A stretch of 17,394 bases of DNA from CAZBEA01 sp964519355 (GTDB taxonomy: Bacteria > Patescibacteriota > Microgenomatia > Levybacterales > GWA1-39-11): NCBI GenBank assembly GCA_964519355.1, contig CAZFJW010000026.1:1-17394 (forward strand), read 5' to 3'. Positions 6,021 to 13,334 of this stretch are shown piece after piece. Under the pieces are notes generated by a model. The model saw nothing but the letters and a program-made list of their open reading frames with translations, did not search any database and was not told the DNA's origin. Positions within the stretch are counted from its first letter, which is position 1; every line of letters begins with the position of its first letter. The translations under genes were made by a program, and so were the position numbers.

Positions 6021-6335
6021 ATGGACACATTTTCCGCGCTCGCAGAACCAAGACGAAGACAAATAATTGAACTCCTTGCCCAAAAGGGCAGCCTTTCTGC
6101 CACTGATATATCTGACCAGTTTAATATCTCAGCTCCAGCAATTTCCCAGCACTTAAAAGTATTGCATGAGACAAAATTAGTAGATGTTGAAAGGCGCCAC
6201 CAAATGAGAATTTACACGATTAATACATCTTCCTTGCAAGAAATTGAGCGGTGGATTGGTAAAATCAATAAAATGTGGAACGAAAAATTTGATAGACTTG
6301 ATAAAGTCTTGGAGGATATGAAAAATGGAAAATAA
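6021..6335 (+). CDS. ArsR-family transcriptional repressor
   Basis: A 104-aa winged-helix protein: FSALAEPRRRQIIELLAQKG (about 4-23), the helix-turn-helix SATDISDQFNISAPAISQHL (about 26-45), and a wing with VDVERRHQMRIYTIN. This is the SdpR-like ArsR group that often precedes SRPBCC/AHSA1 genes. No ELCVCDL metal-sensing motif is present, so the inducer is probably not a metal ion. It has a -35/-10 promoter with a palindromic operator. The last 11 nt overlap the SRPBCC gene, whose GGAGG (6311-6315) lies within this gene. Confidence 0.9.
   Translation: MDTFSALAEPRRRQIIELLAQKGSLSATDISDQFNISAPAISQHLKVLHETKLVDVERRHQMRIYTINTSSLQEIERWIGKINKMWNEKFDRLDKVLEDMKNGK
6311..6315 (+). promoter_or_regulatory. 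Shine-Dalgarno GGAGG for the first SRPBCC gene
   Basis: GGAGG ends 9 nt before the ATG at 6325 and supports that start although it overlaps the arsR reading frame. Confidence 0.6.
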
Positions 6336-6759
6336 TACAGTTACCGTACAGGCCACAGTTCAGGCACCCATAGAAAAAGTTTGGGACTGCTGGAGCAATC
6401 CACAACACATAACAAGATGGGCTTTTGCATCAGACGACTGGGAGGCACCATTTGCCGAAAATGATTTACGAACCGGCGGCACTTTTATGACCCGGATGCA
6501 GGCAAAAGGAGCAGGCGATGGATTTGATTTCAACGGGGTATATACCAATGTTGTAGACCATAAGGTTATTGAGTATGATATGGAAAAAGGCCCTGGTGAT
6601 GAAAAGGCCCGTCATGTCAAAATAACATTTACAGAAACACCAGATGGCGTACAGGTTGTAGAAACGTTTGATCCTGAGAATGAGAATACACTAGAATTAC
6701 AGCGTTCCGGATGGCAGGCGATACTTGATAACTTTAAAAAATATACTGAGTCACACTAG
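6325..6759 (+). CDS. SRPBCC (AHSA1-like) ligand-binding protein 1
   Basis: A 144-aa START/Bet v1-fold protein. Seen: VQATVQAPIEKVWDCWSNPQHI (about 7-28), the tryptophan-rich W-A-F-A-S-D-D-W strand, FMTRMQAKG, and the C-terminal helix R-S-G-W-Q-A-I-L-D-N-F. The fold makes a hydrophobic pocket for lipids or aromatic ligands; the ligand is unknown. It is the first gene after arsR, an arrangement seen widely in bacteria, so the ligand may relate to the inducer. A second SRPBCC gene starts 2 bases after its TAG. Confidence 0.85.
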   Translation: MENNTVTVQATVQAPIEKVWDCWSNPQHITRWAFASDDWEAPFAENDLRTGGTFMTRMQAKGAGDGFDFNGVYTNVVDHKVIEYDMEKGPGDEKARHVKITFTETPDGVQVVETFDPENENTLELQRSGWQAILDNFKKYTESH

Positions 6760-6760
6760 T

Positions 6761-7309
6761 ATGGAAAACAAAGAAGACATAATAATTGAAAGGGTTTTTG
6801 ATGCACCACCAGAACTTGTGTGGAAGGCTTGGACCGATGAAGAGGTGGCCAAAAAGTGGTGGGGACCAGAAAGTTTTACTGCTCCATCTATAAAAATAGA
6901 TCTTCGAATTGGAGGCAAATATATTTTTGCAATGCAGGGACCCAAAGATTCTGAGTGGGATAGGGTCATGTACTCAGCAGGAGAGTATAAAGAAATTATT
7001 CCCCCTTCGAAAGGCTCAGGACAAGGGAAATTAGTCGTAACGGATTATTTCTCAGACTCTGAGGGCAATATGATCGCGCCTGACAAAGAAGGCCAGGACT
7101 CAAATTTTCCAAAAATTATGACAGTGACTGTTCTATTTGAAGAGGTGGAGAGTGGCGCTTTTGCCGATGGGCTCAGCACGAGCAAAACAAAGCTCTCAAT
7201 TCACTATCCACGTCCAGAATCTGAAGAAGAGTATCAAGCAATACTCAAAAGCGGCATGAAAGAGGGATGGCAAAGCTCTCTTAACAAGCTTGCAGATGCA
7301 ATAAAATAG
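6761..7309 (+). CDS. SRPBCC (AHSA1-like) ligand-binding protein 2
   Basis: A 182-aa protein with the AHSA1 opening IIIERVFDAPPELVWKAWTD (about 6-25), then the K-W-W-G-P-E segment and DLRIGGKYIFAMQGP, and a C-terminal GMKEGWQSSLNKLADAI. The frame stays open upstream to a TTG at 6725, but ATG 6761 is preferred: the family motif begins right behind it, and the preceding gene stops at 6759. It differs clearly from the first SRPBCC protein, so it is not a recent duplicate. Confidence 0.85.
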   Translation: MENKEDIIIERVFDAPPELVWKAWTDEEVAKKWWGPESFTAPSIKIDLRIGGKYIFAMQGPKDSEWDRVMYSAGEYKEIIPPSKGSGQGKLVVTDYFSDSEGNMIAPDKEGQDSNFPKIMTVTVLFEEVESGAFADGLSTSKTKLSIHYPRPESEEEYQAILKSGMKEGWQSSLNKLADAIK

Positions 7310-7312
7310 AAG

Positions 7313-7320
7313 AAAGGAGG
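7313..7320 (+). promoter_or_regulatory. Shine-Dalgarno AAAGGAGG deciding the VOC start
   Basis: A strong ribosome-binding site 8 nt before ATG 7329. A nearer ATG at 7322 in another frame ends after four codons, so 7329 is the start. This is the best Shine-Dalgarno in the window. Confidence 0.7.
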
Positions 7321-7328
7321 TATGGAAT

Positions 7329-7718
7329 ATGCTTAATTTTAATTCAATAATGGTAAATACCCAAAATTTAGACAAATTATCTAAATTTTATGCTCAAGTT
7401 TTTGACAAAGAACCAGATATGAATGACGAGGGCTACTCTGGATTCCTGGTAGGAGCTGCTTTTTTTAGTCTTGGGTATCATGACAAAATACAAGGAGAAA
7501 GCAAAGACCCAGATAGAGTTCTTTTCAACTTTGAAACCGAAGATGTCAAAGGCGAGTTTGAAAGGGTATCTAAAATTGAAGGTATAAAGATTGTAAAAGA
7601 ACCTTACAGCATGGGAGAGGACAATAAGTATTGGATTGCCACTCTCGCAGATCCTGATGGCAACCTTTTTCAGCTAGTTACTCCTTGGGAGGACATGAAG
7701 GATGACTTCAAAAACTAA
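7329..7718 (+). CDS. VOC family protein
   Basis: A 129-aa glyoxalase-fold protein: NSIMVNTQNLDKLSKFYAQVF (about 5-25), FLVGAAFFSLGYH, VLFNFETEDVKGEFERV, and the terminal ADPDGNLFQLVTP that defines the last VOC strand. Substrate unknown. Its Shine-Dalgarno is strong. Its last 17 nt overlap the zinc/HhH gene, and it lies in the ArsR-led gene series. Confidence 0.85.
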   Translation: MLNFNSIMVNTQNLDKLSKFYAQVFDKEPDMNDEGYSGFLVGAAFFSLGYHDKIQGESKDPDRVLFNFETEDVKGEFERVSKIEGIKIVKEPYSMGEDNKYWIATLADPDGNLFQLVTPWEDMKDDFKN

Positions 7719-7995
7719 AACCTGCTCGCGAGGACATACATTTACAAAATCATCGGATTGCCCGGTGTGTCCAATTTGTTGGTCCGGGTATTACAAGGAT
7801 GCAATGGCAGGAGAATTTCCGATAGATCTTTCTGCACCTGCTCTCAGAGCGCTCTTGAATGCCAAAATTACCACTTTGCAAAAATTGGCAACGTTTTCTG
7901 AAAAAGAAATTCTTGCACTTCATGGAATGGGTCCTGCTTCAATGCCAAAACTGAGAGATGCACTTGGGGAAAAGGGGTTGAAATTTAAAACTTAA
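7702..7995 (+). CDS. Zinc-ribbon plus RNAP alpha-CTD-like (HhH) protein
   Basis: A 97-aa protein. The N-terminus has C8, H12, C20, C23 and C26 (TCSRGHTF, then CPVCPIC), a probable zinc site. The C-terminal half, LSAPALRALLNAKITTLQKLATFSEKE followed by LHGMGPASMPKLRDAL, matches the helix-hairpin-helix fold of the RNA polymerase alpha C-terminal domain. Homologues are usually annotated as RNAP alpha C-terminal domain-containing protein, function unknown. It could bind DNA non-specifically. GGAGG at 7688-7692 lies 9 nt before the start. Confidence 0.8.
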   Translation: MTSKTKTCSRGHTFTKSSDCPVCPICWSGYYKDAMAGEFPIDLSAPALRALLNAKITTLQKLATFSEKEILALHGMGPASMPKLRDALGEKGLKFKT

Positions 7996-7996
7996 T

Positions 7997-8365
7997 ATGA
8001 AAATGGAAAAATTTGAAACAATTGACGAATATATTGCCTCCTTTGACGGGAATACCCAGGATATTCTTAAAAAGTTTAGGGAAAATATTCAAAAGAGAGC
8101 GCCAGAAGCAACCGAATCCATGAGCTATGGCATGCCGACATTCAAGTTATACGGACACAATCTGGTTCATTTCGCAGCCTTCAAAAATCACATAGGATTT
8201 TTCCCAGCACCTTCTGGAATTGATGCATTAGCAGATGAAACAAAACCTTACAGAACCGGGAAAGGCACGATGCAGTTCCAATTTAACCAGCCCATACCAT
8301 GGGATTTAGTTTTAAAAATAGTTGACTATAGAATAAAAGAAAACGAAAATAAAAATAGAAGATGA
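7997..8365 (+). CDS. DUF1801 / YdhG-like iron chaperone family protein
   Basis: A 122-aa protein with the DUF1801 core RAPEATESMSYGMPTFKLYG (about 33-52), then HIGFFPAPSGI and the GKGTMQFQF motif (about 89-97). This second arrangement matches the subgroup that includes YdhG and frataxin-like Fra of Bacillus; iron delivery is known only for some members. The start at 7997 is 1 nt after the preceding stop; ATG 8003 is an alternative. Its stop overlaps the next ATG (ATGA). Confidence 0.85.
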   Translation: MKMEKFETIDEYIASFDGNTQDILKKFRENIQKRAPEATESMSYGMPTFKLYGHNLVHFAAFKNHIGFFPAPSGIDALADETKPYRTGKGTMQFQFNQPIPWDLVLKIVDYRIKENENKNRR

Positions 8366-8808
8366 GAATACAACAAGAAATTTTAGATTTTATTACAAGC
8401 CAAAGAGTAGGAGTATTGGCAATTGAAATGCCTGATGGTTCGCCTCACGCGGCAACTGTTCATTTTGCGCACACAGATGATCCTCTTATTTTTTACTTTG
8501 AAACAAATAAAGACTATAGAAAATCTGAGGCACTTTTTAGAAAAGATCTGTCCCGTGCATCATTTGTAATTGGAACTGATGAGGGAATAATGAAAACATT
8601 CCAGACAGATGGAGCAGTCCAATTGGTAAAACCTGAGGGCATGGAAGAATTCAGATCAATATATCTTGGGAAATTTAACGAAAAAAAAGATAAATCAAAA
8701 GATCCCAAATTTGTAGCATTTACCTTTGCTCCCTCATGGTGGCGTTACACTAATTTTGGGGGGCCACAAGGAAAACTCATACTTACGTCAGAAGAAAAAG
8801 ACAAATAG
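8362..8808 (+). CDS. Pyridoxamine 5'-phosphate oxidase-family (FMN split-barrel) protein
   Basis: A 148-aa PPOX-fold protein: EILDFITSQRVGVLAIEMPDGSPHAATVHF in pieces (about 6-35), DPLIFYFETNKDYRKSEAL, then a dimer strand F-T-F-A-P-S-W-W-R-Y-T. Such proteins bind FMN, heme or F420 and often reduce or bind small molecules; the cofactor cannot be read off. It is coupled to the upstream gene by ATGA and to the transporter by a one-base overlap. Confidence 0.8.
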   Translation: MRIQQEILDFITSQRVGVLAIEMPDGSPHAATVHFAHTDDPLIFYFETNKDYRKSEALFRKDLSRASFVIGTDEGIMKTFQTDGAVQLVKPEGMEEFRSIYLGKFNEKKDKSKDPKFVAFTFAPSWWRYTNFGGPQGKLILTSEEKDK

Positions 8809-10100
8809 TGAAAATCTATTACCAACTCCTGGTTAATATAACCATTGCGACAGTAGTTAATTTTACTGTGTGGTTTGCTATAACTTTTTACGTATATCTT
8901 CAGACGCGTTCTGTTTTTGCTACAGCTATTATTTCAGGTATTTACCTTACCGCAACAGCACTGTCCGGAATCTGGTTTGGAAGTCTTGTCGATCATCATA
9001 AAAAGAAAAGCATTATGTTCGTATCGAGTTTCATTTCTCTTGCCTCATACATCGTGGGATTTGGGATTTACATTACCGCTTCACCTGACGCATTTACCAA
9101 AATCGACAGCCCGATTTTGTGGATTTTTGTACCTGTTCTTATGACAGGAATAATCGCAGGCAATCTGCGGACAATTGTACAACCAACTCTGGTCACACTC
9201 TTGATTGATGAAAAGGTGCGAGACAAAGCAAACGGACTTGCGGGAACTGCAGGAGGAATTTCTTTTCTTATAACTTCAGTAATCAGCGGCTTTTTAGTGG
9301 GCAGTTCGGGCATGTATTTAGTCCTTATGCTTTCAATCCTTGTAACTATTCTAACGATTATACATTTGTTTTTTATTACAATTCCTGAAAAAGGTCTTGT
9401 GGATTCAGAAGAAAAACATAAAAAAATTGATCTAAAAGGAACTATAAAAGTAATACTTTCAATTCCCGGCCTCATGGCCCTTATCTTTTTTGCAACTTTT
9501 AATAATCTTATTGGGGGAGTATTTATGTCTCTGATGGATGCGTATGGACTATCCCTAGTGCCTGTGCAAACATGGGGGCTTCTATGGGGAGTTTTAAGTA
9601 CGGGATTTATCTTTGGAGGGCTAATTATTGCAAGATGGGGACTCGGGAAAAACCCGCTAAAATCATTGTTTCTTGCGAACATAATTATCTGGTCAATCTC
9701 ATGTGTTTTTACCCTGCATTCATCAATCATTCTTTTAGTAATCGGAATGTTCATCTACATTTGTGTTGTTCCATATATAGAAGCTTCTGAGCAGACTATT
9801 ATCCAGAAGGTTGTTCCTGCTCATAGACAGGGCAGAGTTTTTGGATTTTCTCAAAGCGTCGAGCAAGCAGCTTCTCCATTGACAGCATTTCTTATTGGCC
9901 CACTAACTCAATTTATCTTTATTCCTTTTATGACAACCGGGTCAGGCACCAGTCTTATTGGAGGGTGGTTTGGGACAGGGCCCGACCGAGGAATCGCGTT
10001 AGTATTTACACTTACTGGCGTTGTCGGACTGATAATGACACTAGTATCGTTTGGCTCCAAATATTATAAAGAGCTTTCATTTTATTATCAGGAAAAGTAA
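8808..10100 (+). CDS. MFS transporter
   Basis: A 430-aa membrane protein with about 12 predicted helices. After the first two helices it carries GSLVDHHKKK (58-67), equivalent to the MFS motif A between helices 2 and 3. A hydrophilic central loop lies near residues 187-210. The sequence resembles MFS efflux proteins rather than sugar importers, but the substrate is unknown. The GTG start shares its G with the TAG of the PPOX gene, which supports it. In the ArsR-led series it is the only transporter, so it could export whatever the repressor senses. Confidence 0.85.
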   Translation: MKIYYQLLVNITIATVVNFTVWFAITFYVYLQTRSVFATAIISGIYLTATALSGIWFGSLVDHHKKKSIMFVSSFISLASYIVGFGIYITASPDAFTKIDSPILWIFVPVLMTGIIAGNLRTIVQPTLVTLLIDEKVRDKANGLAGTAGGISFLITSVISGFLVGSSGMYLVLMLSILVTILTIIHLFFITIPEKGLVDSEEKHKKIDLKGTIKVILSIPGLMALIFFATFNNLIGGVFMSLMDAYGLSLVPVQTWGLLWGVLSTGFIFGGLIIARWGLGKNPLKSLFLANIIIWSISCVFTLHSSIILLVIGMFIYICVVPYIEASEQTIIQKVVPAHRQGRVFGFSQSVEQAASPLTAFLIGPLTQFIFIPFMTTGSGTSLIGGWFGTGPDRGIALVFTLTGVVGLIMTLVSFGSKYYKELSFYYQEK

Positions 10101-10109
10101 TATAGAAAT

Positions 10110-10670
10110 ATGAGAAAAATAATCGTATTTAATCTAATTTCAATTGATGGGTTTTTTGCAGGAAGTGATGGCGACATCGACTGGCACAATGTTGATGACG
10201 AATTTAATACATTTGCAGTTGAACAAACCAAGACTTTTGGAACAATCCTATTCGGCAAAACTACTTACAAACTCTTTGAAGACTACTGGCCGGCGGCACT
10301 CGCTGACCCTGCGACATCTTCAGACGACAGACAAATTGCCCAAACAATCGAAGACATTGAAAAAATTGTATTTTCTAAAAGCATTCAGGATGTATCTTGG
10401 AAAAATACCAAACTTTTACACGACGTTGACCCTGAAGAAATTAAACACTGGAAAGAGAGTGAAGGACAAGATATGGCGATTTTTGGAAGCGGAACAATCG
10501 TCCAGCAGTTAGCCAATCTTGGACTTATCGATGAGTATCGGCTTTTGGTAAATCCTGTCATTCTTGGTGAAGGAAAACCGCTGTTCAAAAACGTACACAA
10601 ATTAGATCTAAAGTTAATAAACACAAGAACTTTTGGAAATGGCAACGTGCTTCTCACCTATATTCCGTAA
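10110..10670 (+). CDS. DHFR-family (RibD C-terminal-like) reductase
   Basis: A 186-aa protein starting MRKIIVFNLISIDGFFAGSDGDIDWH, followed by TILFGKTTYKLFEDYWP (about 45-61), IFGSGTIVQQLANLGLIDEYRLLVNP in two adjoining motifs, and LGEGKPLF. This is the dihydrofolate reductase/RibD C-terminal fold, a NAD(P)H-dependent reductase group with unknown substrate. It is not classical FolA. It follows the transporter after 9 nt. A weak -10 (TAATAT, 10098-10103) lies 6 nt before the ATG, so it may also have its own start site. Confidence 0.85.
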   Translation: MRKIIVFNLISIDGFFAGSDGDIDWHNVDDEFNTFAVEQTKTFGTILFGKTTYKLFEDYWPAALADPATSSDDRQIAQTIEDIEKIVFSKSIQDVSWKNTKLLHDVDPEEIKHWKESEGQDMAIFGSGTIVQQLANLGLIDEYRLLVNPVILGEGKPLFKNVHKLDLKLINTRTFGNGNVLLTYIP

Positions 10671-10735
10671 TTTTTCGTATTCTTCGTTACTAAATTTTGG
10701 CATTTTATGCTACTGAACTAGAGACTCTTCTGACG

Positions 10736-10741
10736 TACTAT
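10736..10741 (+). promoter_or_regulatory. -10 element of the CoaD-HD gene
   Basis: TACTAT, 6 nt before ATG 10748; no TGn and only a weak -35 (CTGAAC, 10713-10718). The spacing fits the other probable leaderless starts and supports ATG 10748 over an in-frame upstream TTG at 10697. Confidence 0.45.
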
Positions 10742-10747
10742 TCTTGT

Positions 10748-11899
10748 ATGAGAGAGACAGAAAGATCAGCATTATATCCAGGATCCTTTGATCCGCCAAC
10801 CAACGGACATAGATGGGTGATTGAGCGGGTTTCTGATCAATTCGATCAAGGGCATGTTGCAATTGGAATAAATCCTGAAAAACCAGGAAGATTTCAGGTT
10901 CCCGAAAGAGAAGAAATGCTCAGAGAATTAGCCCAAGCCTTTCCAAATATTTCAGTCTCATCTTTTGCCGGTCTTTTTCAGGCAGACTACGCGCAAATGC
11001 TCGGCGCCCAGTACGTTGTTCGGGGAGTTCGAAACGGAGCTGATTTTGCATATGAAAGTGACAACAGACACATCAATGCAACACTTAATCCCGCACTTGA
11101 AACTGTTGCTATTATTCCTCCCAAAGACCTCCTCCAAGTTAGCTCAAGCATGGTCATGGGATTTTTAGGACTTGAGGGCTGGGAACAGGAGGTCTCAAAA
11201 CTCGTACCGCCAGGAGTTATGGAGCGGCTTGAAGTGCTTCAATTAGCCCGAGATAAGGACTATCTAGAAAAACGTTTTATGGCTCTTTGTGAAAGAACTG
11301 GGGCTCAGGGTAACCCGCGCGAAGTTTTTGAGGAAATTTTTACACGATGGACAGAGTCAGACCGCGCATATCATAATGTTTCACATCTAAAAATGTGTCT
11401 ACATGAATTTGAATTGGTACGAGACAGACTCGAAGACCCTGATGTAACAGAACTGGCACTTGTTATGCATGATGCAATCCATAATGAACACAGGCAGGAC
11501 CAGTCTCTTCATGGAGACGATGAAGCAGAGAGTGCTGAGCTTTCAGAATTTTATATCACCAAACGTCTTATGCTTCCTCAGGATTTTGCAGACAGAGTCT
11601 CATCAAGAATTCTTGCAACCAAACATAAGGGAACGCCTGACGGAGAGGACGAAAAATATACTGCAGACATAGACCTTGCAATATTCGGCAGATCAGAGCG
11701 TTTGTACAAAATTTATGAAGAACGGGTAAGAAAAGAGTATGGCTGGGTGCCAATTGATGCCTTCAGAACTGGAAGAGGGCGCGTGCTTGCCAATTTCATA
11801 AATCGTCCATCAATTTATCACACGAAATTTTTCAAAGACCGATATGAAGAAAGTGCGCGAAAAAATGTAGGACAAGCAATTCAAACCCTCGCAGCTTAA
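10748..11899 (+). CDS. coaD: CoaD-HD fusion: phosphopantetheine adenylyltransferase plus HD phosphohydrolase
   Basis: A 383-aa two-domain protein. Residues 8-165 match CoaD (4'-phosphopantetheine to dephospho-CoA, usual length about 160): YPGSFDPPTNGH (10-21) with the T-x-G-H nucleotidyltransferase motif, NPEKPGRF (42-49), RGVR (92-95), ADFAYE and LVPP. The usual [I/V]SS[S/T]-x-V-R/K ends in Met here (VSSSMVM, 131-137). Residues about 175-383 match COG4339 HD proteins: RWTESDRAYHNVSH (200-213), HD at 241-242, DDEAESAEL (257-265), H293 and D307/D309. HD proteins hydrolyse phosphoesters; the substrate is unknown. Monocistronic; convergent with the L,D-transpeptidase. Confidence 0.8.
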   Translation: MRETERSALYPGSFDPPTNGHRWVIERVSDQFDQGHVAIGINPEKPGRFQVPEREEMLRELAQAFPNISVSSFAGLFQADYAQMLGAQYVVRGVRNGADFAYESDNRHINATLNPALETVAIIPPKDLLQVSSSMVMGFLGLEGWEQEVSKLVPPGVMERLEVLQLARDKDYLEKRFMALCERTGAQGNPREVFEEIFTRWTESDRAYHNVSHLKMCLHEFELVRDRLEDPDVTELALVMHDAIHNEHRQDQSLHGDDEAESAELSEFYITKRLMLPQDFADRVSSRILATKHKGTPDGEDEKYTADIDLAIFGRSERLYKIYEERVRKEYGWVPIDAFRTGRGRVLANFINRPSIYHTKFFKDRYEESARKNVGQAIQTLAA

Positions 11900-11902
11900 A
11901 AT

Positions 11903-12613
11903 TTAGACACCCGGAGTCTCTCCATAAATTACAACCCGTGTCCCTGGATTTTCCGCAGTTGTCTTCATCCAGCGCTTCTCACCCATTACAGGTGTTGTCC
12001 AATTGTAGAGCGCCTCAGCGTCTTCTCGCTTCATATTTACACACCCATGACTCATGGGCACTCCGAAATTGTTGTGCCAATACGCTTCATGGAAAGAAAA
12101 TCCTCTCGACCATGGAATTTTATCATTTCCGAAAAATTGAACATAATGAACGTTGGGTAGATAATAATACGTTCCCAACTCTTTCTTACCACCTTCCATT
12201 TTCTGAACATAATTTTTGTATGCGATTTCGAACTCTCCCGTTGGCGTCCTTCCCCATTTGCCAGTAGATACGACAAATTCCATCACCTTTGTTTCACCTT
12301 CATATGCGTATGTTCGCTGATTTGTAAGATCTACTTCAATTCTTTTCTCAGCGTTATTTTCACCTAAAACAGCAACAGGCGGTGTTTCTTTTTCAGGAAT
12401 GACACTTGAGCGTACCTTTTTACCTAAAAATACCCCTTCTTCATCAGAGTAATCATATTGGCCAGTCGTATTCAGTGTCTCTGGGGTTGGCTGCCATTGC
12501 GCAGGGAATTTATAAGGAAGTACATTTCTATACAGATAGATTCCAAGTATAAGTATTGGAAGAACAGACAACAGAATATATCGCCGTTTGTTTTGCTTTT
12601 TGTGTTTTGCCAT
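11903..12613 (-). CDS. L,D-transpeptidase (YkuD family), membrane-anchored
   Basis: A 236-aa protein with a basic N-terminus (MAKHKKQNKRR) and one membrane helix at about 12-28, then a linker and a YkuD domain (about 90-235). The catalytic motif is complete: H175 and the S-H-G-C-V-N-M block with Cys191. Such enzymes cross-link peptidoglycan stems (3-3 links) or attach proteins, acting outside the membrane. The -35/-10 promoter is 7 nt before the ATG. Specificity (cross-linking or other) is not visible. Confidence 0.9.
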   Translation of the reverse strand: MAKHKKQNKRRYILLSVLPILILGIYLYRNVLPYKFPAQWQPTPETLNTTGQYDYSDEEGVFLGKKVRSSVIPEKETPPVAVLGENNAEKRIEVDLTNQRTYAYEGETKVMEFVVSTGKWGRTPTGEFEIAYKNYVQKMEGGKKELGTYYYLPNVHYVQFFGNDKIPWSRGFSFHEAYWHNNFGVPMSHGCVNMKREDAEALYNWTTPVMGEKRWMKTTAENPGTRVVIYGETPGV

Positions 12614-12620
12614 ATTCTTT

Positions 12621-12649
12621 ATCGTAGAAGAAATGGAGAGCTATAACAA
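12621..12649 (-). promoter_or_regulatory. Promoter of the L,D-transpeptidase gene
   Basis: On the minus strand TTGTTA (12644-12649), 17-nt spacer, TACGAT (12621-12626), then 7 nt to the ATG at 12613. Unlike most promoters here it has a -35 box and no TGn. Confidence 0.5.
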
Positions 12650-12695
12650 TAGTGATAAATATACTGCTTACAAAAGTTCGACTACGGGGCGTGAA

Positions 12696-12732
12696 AGTCT
12701 CCAGAACGTTTCAAAAATTGAACGTTGAGACT
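12696..12732. other. Long imperfect hairpin in the gap before the L,D-transpeptidase
   Basis: A 37-nt inverted repeat: AGTCTC (12696-12701) with GAGACT (12727-12732), and AACGTT-t-CAA (12705-12714) with TTG-AACGTT (12718-12726), loop AAA. One side bears an extra CAG and a single T bulge, giving 15 pairs. It lies in the 190-nt gap between two minus-strand genes. No T-run follows on either strand, so it is not a standard terminator. It could be part of an RNA or a protein site. Confidence 0.45.
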
Positions 12733-12803
12733 GAGCAAAATACTGGGGAATGAGGGAATTCAAAATATCTCAGAGGCTGTGGGGTCAAAGACAAGCTAAC
12801 AAT

Positions 12804-13334
12804 TTATCTATTCATCCCCAATATGTGGAACCTGAACCACTTCCAAGGCTGCGCCTCATAAACATGAAGAAAATACTCCTGAGCAAGCTTGGGAATAAGC
12901 AAAATAACAAGAATAACAAAGAGACTTTTTTTTGAAGAAACCAAATCTTTTTTTGCAAATTTTTTATTAAAGATATAAAAGAGGAAAAAGTTTTCAAAAA
13001 GGTTCGGGAAGAAAAAGAGCAGGGCACGGATATGAAGGAACTCAAACAATACAAATCCTATTACGCGCCATATAAATAATATTATGCTCGTTCTTCTGGC
13101 AAGTGTGTTTTTCCATGCCAAAGACACATAGCCTTCTATCGAAAGATAATACATGTCTAGATATTTATCTGTTGTGTGATACGAAGAGAATTCTCCCTTA
13201 TTTAAAAATGTAATCGTGATAACATCCAATGCATCTGCTGCCATAGCAATCAGCGCGCCTGTGATTCTGAATCTGAAAATAAGAAGAGGCAAAAGAAGTC
13301 TAAGCGATATAACGATTAATGGTCCCAGGCTCAT
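12804..13334 (-). CDS. Conserved membrane protein with DxxD and DKxLD motifs
   Basis: A 176-aa polytopic membrane protein (about five hydrophobic stretches: 5-20, 24-44, 64-75, 83-120, 137-152). Between the first helices lie D34-A-L-D37 and YHTTDKYLDMYYL with D56 and D60. This acidic pattern and ARRTSI, FEFLHIRALLFFFPNLFE further on recall an uncharacterised membrane family in Actinobacteria and CPR; that is memory, not a search. The aspartates could bind a cation, by loose analogy to CDP-alcohol phosphotransferases, but the full motif is absent. Starts in the ATGA overlap with the preceding gene. Confidence 0.7.
   Translation of the reverse strand: MSLGPLIVISLRLLLPLLIFRFRITGALIAMAADALDVITITFLNKGEFSSYHTTDKYLDMYYLSIEGYVSLAWKNTLARRTSIILFIWRVIGFVLFEFLHIRALLFFFPNLFENFFLFYIFNKKFAKKDLVSSKKSLFVILVILLIPKLAQEYFLHVYEAQPWKWFRFHILGMNR

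Noticed and set aside
6021..6335. Arsenic or metal resistance role for the ArsR protein
   Set aside because: No cysteine metal-binding motif and no arsB/arsC-type genes nearby; the neighbours are SRPBCC and VOC proteins.
6725..6760. Longer start (TTG 6725) for the second SRPBCC gene
   Set aside because: The extra 12 residues do not fit the family and overlap the previous gene; ATG 6761 is directly behind its stop.
9068..9754. 228-aa open frame on the minus strand inside the MFS gene
   Set aside because: It is the antisense of a clear transporter. Its composition (rich in Arg, Pro, Ile) is that of a shadow frame, and no promoter or known family is visible.
12670..12690. GTTCGACT resembling a tRNA T-loop or tmRNA end
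   Set aside because: No matching acceptor, D or anticodon arms can be folded around it on either strand.
12750..12935. 61-codon plus-strand frame starting MREFKISQRLWGQ
   Set aside because: Half of it is antisense to the membrane protein gene at 12804, there is no promoter or Shine-Dalgarno, and the end is low complexity (Asn/Lys).
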